A program made the translations under genes and the position numbers. From Streptomyces sp. TS71-3 (GTDB taxonomy: Bacteria > Actinomycetota > Actinomycetes > Streptomycetales > Streptomycetaceae): a stretch of DNA of 64,000 nt. The notes under the pieces were generated by a model that was given only the letters and a program-made list of their open reading frames with translations, had not been told where the DNA came from and ran no database searches. The number at the start of each line of letters is the position of its first letter. Within the stretch, counting starts at the first letter, position 1. The stretch is from positions 2,728,001-2,792,000 of the forward strand of contig NZ_BNEL01000001.1 of NCBI RefSeq assembly GCF_018327685.1, in the 5' to 3' direction. Positions 62,052-64,000 of the stretch are shown piece by piece.

Positions 62052-63052
62052 GCCCTTCCACCCGCCCCATCCTTCAGGTCTCCGGCCTGCGCGTCACGTA
62101 CCAGACCGAGGACGGTCCCGTGTACGCGGCCAAGGACGTCTCGTTCACCCTCGGCCGGGGCGAGATCCTGGCGCTGGTCGGCGAGTCCGGCTGCGGCAAG
62201 ACCGCGACCGCCATGGCGATACCCCGGCTGCTCGACGAGGCGAGGACCACCATCGGCGGCTCCGTGCTGCTCGACGGCGTGGAGCTCACCGGGCTCTCCG
62301 AGAAGCGCATGCAGCAGGTGCGCGGCAAGGACATCTCCGTCGTCTTCCAGGAGCCGATGACGTCGCTCAACCCGGCGTTCACGGTCGGGTGGCAGATCGG
62401 CGAGGTGGTCCGGCGGCACACGTCCCTCACCCGCCGCCAGGTGCGCGAGCGGGTCGTGGAACTGCTCGACCTCGTCGGCGTCCCCGACGCCCGGCGCCGC
62501 GCCGGGTCCTACCCGCACGAGCTCTCCGGCGGCCTGCGGCAGCGCGTCATGATCGCGACAGCCGTCGCCTGCGACCCCAAGGTGCTGATCGCCGACGAGC
62601 CCACCACCGCACTCGACGTCACCATCCAGGCCGGCGTGCTCGACGTCATCCGGGACCTGCGCGAGCAGCTCGGCACGGCCGTCATCCTGATCACCCACGA
62701 CCTGGGTGTGGTAGCCGAGATCGCCGACCGGGTCGTGGTGATGTACTCCGGCCGGCACGTGGAGCACTCGCCGACCGCCGCGGTCTTCGACAGCCCCCAG
62801 CACCCGTACACCATCGGCCTGCTGGAGGCGCTGCCCGCGAGGGCCGCGCTGCGCGGCGGCCGGCGCCGGCTCACCGAGATCCCCGGGCTCGTCCCGTCAC
62901 CCGCGTCCGACCCTGACGCCTGCCAGTTCGCGCCGCGGTGCGCCCGGGTGACTTCGGCCTGCACGGCCGCCCGACCCGACCTGGACGCGGCGGCGGGCGG
63001 CACGGACCACTTGGTGGCGTGCTACCACCCGGGGCCGGGGAGGGAGTCGTGA
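62048..63052 (+). CDS. ABC transporter ATP-binding protein, DppD type
   Basis: 334 aa from GTG 62048, overlapping the permease stop. Walker A ALVGESGCGKTATAM (Cys and Thr where Ser-Gly-Lys-Ser is common), Q-loop FQEPMTSLNP, signature ELSGGLRQRVMIA, Walker B VLIADEPTTALD, H-loop LITHD. C-terminal OppD-type cysteine region DACQFAPRCARVTSACTAAR can bind an iron-sulfur cluster in relatives. Separated from its usual DppF partner by a 364-base repeat block. Confidence 0.93.
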   Translation: MSPSTRPILQVSGLRVTYQTEDGPVYAAKDVSFTLGRGEILALVGESGCGKTATAMAIPRLLDEARTTIGGSVLLDGVELTGLSEKRMQQVRGKDISVVFQEPMTSLNPAFTVGWQIGEVVRRHTSLTRRQVRERVVELLDLVGVPDARRRAGSYPHELSGGLRQRVMIATAVACDPKVLIADEPTTALDVTIQAGVLDVIRDLREQLGTAVILITHDLGVVAEIADRVVVMYSGRHVEHSPTAAVFDSPQHPYTIGLLEALPARAALRGGRRRLTEIPGLVPSPASDPDACQFAPRCARVTSACTAARPDLDAAAGGTDHLVACYHPGPGRES

Positions 63053-63065
63053 GGGGCTGCCCCGG

Positions 63066-63365
63066 CCTGCCCAGGGGCGCGGGGAACTGCGCGAGCAAGG
63101 GGAGCGATGCCCGCACGTCGCCACCGTCCGAAGGGGGCAGACGCGGTCGCATCCGGACCACCGGCGGGTTGGTGGTTGCTCGCGCGGTTCCCCGCGCCCC
63201 TTATCGGGGCGTAGCCCCGCTTTATAGGGGCGCGGGGAACCGCGCGACCAGCCACGACGAGACCGTCAGGTCGTCACCGTCCCGAGGGGGCAGACGCGGT
63301 CGCATCCGGACCACCGGCCGGTTGGTGGTTGCTCGCGCAGCTCCCCGCGCCCCTTACGGGGCACG
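63066..63365. repeat. GC-rich repeat block inside the dpp operon, copies 4 and 5
   Basis: Contains AGGGGCGCGGGGAACTGCGC (63073-63092), a perfect 22-bp inverted repeat with arms 63180-63201 and 63226-63247 and a small inner GGGGC/GCCCC stem, and a further CCCCGCGCCCC copy near 63343. A module of GCAGACGCGGTCGCATCCGG type occurs twice, 153 bases apart. It fills nearly all of the gap 63053-63416 between the two ATPase genes. Confidence 0.8.
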
Positions 63366-63416
63366 GCCCGACCGGGGCCGTCCCGTTCCCGACTACACCG
63401 GCCCCAGGAGGGACAC

Positions 63417-64000
63417 ATGAGTGACGACGACACCCCGGTCCTGGAAGTAGAGGGCCTCGTCAAGCACTACCGCGGCCGACCCGGCGCCGGCCCAGGCGCC
63501 CCCGGCGCCGTCCGTGCCGTCAACGGCGTCGACCTCACCATCGGACGGGGCGAGATCCTCGGCCTCGTCGGCGAGTCCGGCAGCGGCAAGTCCACCATCG
63601 GCCACTGCGTGGCGCGGCTGACCACCCCCACCGAGGGCCGCATACGCCTGCTCGGCCGGGACATCTCCACCATGAGCCGCCGCGAACTGCGCCCGCTCCG
63701 CCGCGACGTGCACGTGGTGTTCCAGGACGCCTACTCGTCCCTGAACCCGCGCGTCAAGATCGGCGACATCGTGGCGGGCCCGCTGCACCAGCACGGCGAG
63801 GGCGACGCCCGGGAGCGCCGGGGCCGTGCCGCCGAGATGCTGGAGCGGGTGGGCCTGGCCGCGCACACGGCCGCCCGCTACCCGCACGAGCTCTCCGGCG
63901 GCCAGCGCCAGCGCGTCGCGCTCGCCCGCGCGCTGATCATGCGGCCCCGCCTGGTGGTGGCCGACGAGCCGGTCTCCGCGCTGGACGTCTCCGTGCAGGC
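63417..64000 (+). CDS. ABC transporter ATP-binding protein, DppF type (3' end outside window)
   Basis: ATG 63417 with AGGAGGGA upstream; 194 codons remain inside the window. [20 protein letters not shown], Walker [19 protein letters not shown]-loop [16 protein letters not shown], signature [16 protein letters not shown], Walker [16 protein letters not shown]. Completes the Dpp/Opp importer (binding protein, two permeases, two ATPases). The D-loop is the last visible part. Confidence 0.93.
   Translation, partial: MSDDDTPVLEVEGLVKHYRGRPGAGPGAPGAVRAVNGVDLTIGRGEILGLVGESGSGKSTIGHCVARLTTPTEGRIRLLGRDISTMSRRELRPLRRDVHVVFQDAYSSLNPRVKIGDIVAGPLHQHGEGDARERRGRAAEMLERVGLAAHTAARYPHELSGGQRQRVALARALIMRPRLVVADEPVSALDVSVQ

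Overview
The window is chromosomal DNA from a high-GC actinomycete, almost certainly a Streptomyces. Most genes have near-saturated G/C third positions, many neighbours overlap as ATGA or GTGA, and the genes include PAS/GAF/SpoIIE/HATPase switch proteins, an XRE-DUF397 pair, DasR-type operators and secreted chitin- and arabinan-active enzymes. No rRNA, tRNA, CRISPR array, integrase or transposase was seen.

Layout. 1-4922: monomeric NADP isocitrate dehydrogenase (cut by the window edge), divergent from a PAS-PAS-GAF-SpoIIE-HATPase protein whose phosphatase domain has lost its metal ligands. 5259-8574: a lower-GC accessory island with a frameshifted HTH-TPR regulator facing a run of very small genes; similar hairpins close both ends. 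8747-13840: GlxA-type regulator, HD-domain protein, alpha/beta hydrolase and a secreted GH84 enzyme behind a DasR-like box. 14126-23554: sugar locus with IclR regulator, enolase-superfamily dehydratase, ABC importer without its own ATPase and two divergent glycosidase-like proteins. 23726-26234: a small membrane protein, an F420-type oxidoreductase, a quinone-reductase-like MDR protein and a YqeY-like protein. 26520-30568: XRE-DUF397 pair followed by a tight three-gene operon (4-TM protein, unknown 178-aa protein, nucleoside deaminase) that matches no system I know.

30645-37233: a GntR-controlled operon with PDC hydrolase (LigI), oxalomesaconate tautomerase, hydratase (LigJ), CHA aldolase (LigK) and an MFS transporter. 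This is the complete lower 4,5-cleavage route from 2-pyrone-4,6-dicarboxylate to pyruvate and oxaloacetate, without the ring-cleaving enzymes. 37433-45528: a second, catalytically intact PAS-GAF-SpoIIE-HATPase protein, an ADP-ribosylglycohydrolase, an EACC1-caspase conflict pair in which the caspase is joined through a membrane helix to a phytase-like propeller, and a Ser/Thr kinase. 45701-50227: a (GTGCG)11 microsatellite, then PfkB kinase, NCS1 permease, ADP-ribosylglycohydrolase and GntR regulator, the same set of functions as E. coli yegTUVW.

50403-64000: SGNH esterase, GH18 chitinase behind a second DasR-like box, SulP anion transporter, Tat-exported GH127 beta-L-arabinofuranosidase, and a divergent Dpp-type ABC importer whose last gene runs off the end. 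A modular GC-rich palindromic repeat recurs in four intergenic regions (near 5.1, 13.9, 52.7 and 63.1-63.4 kb).
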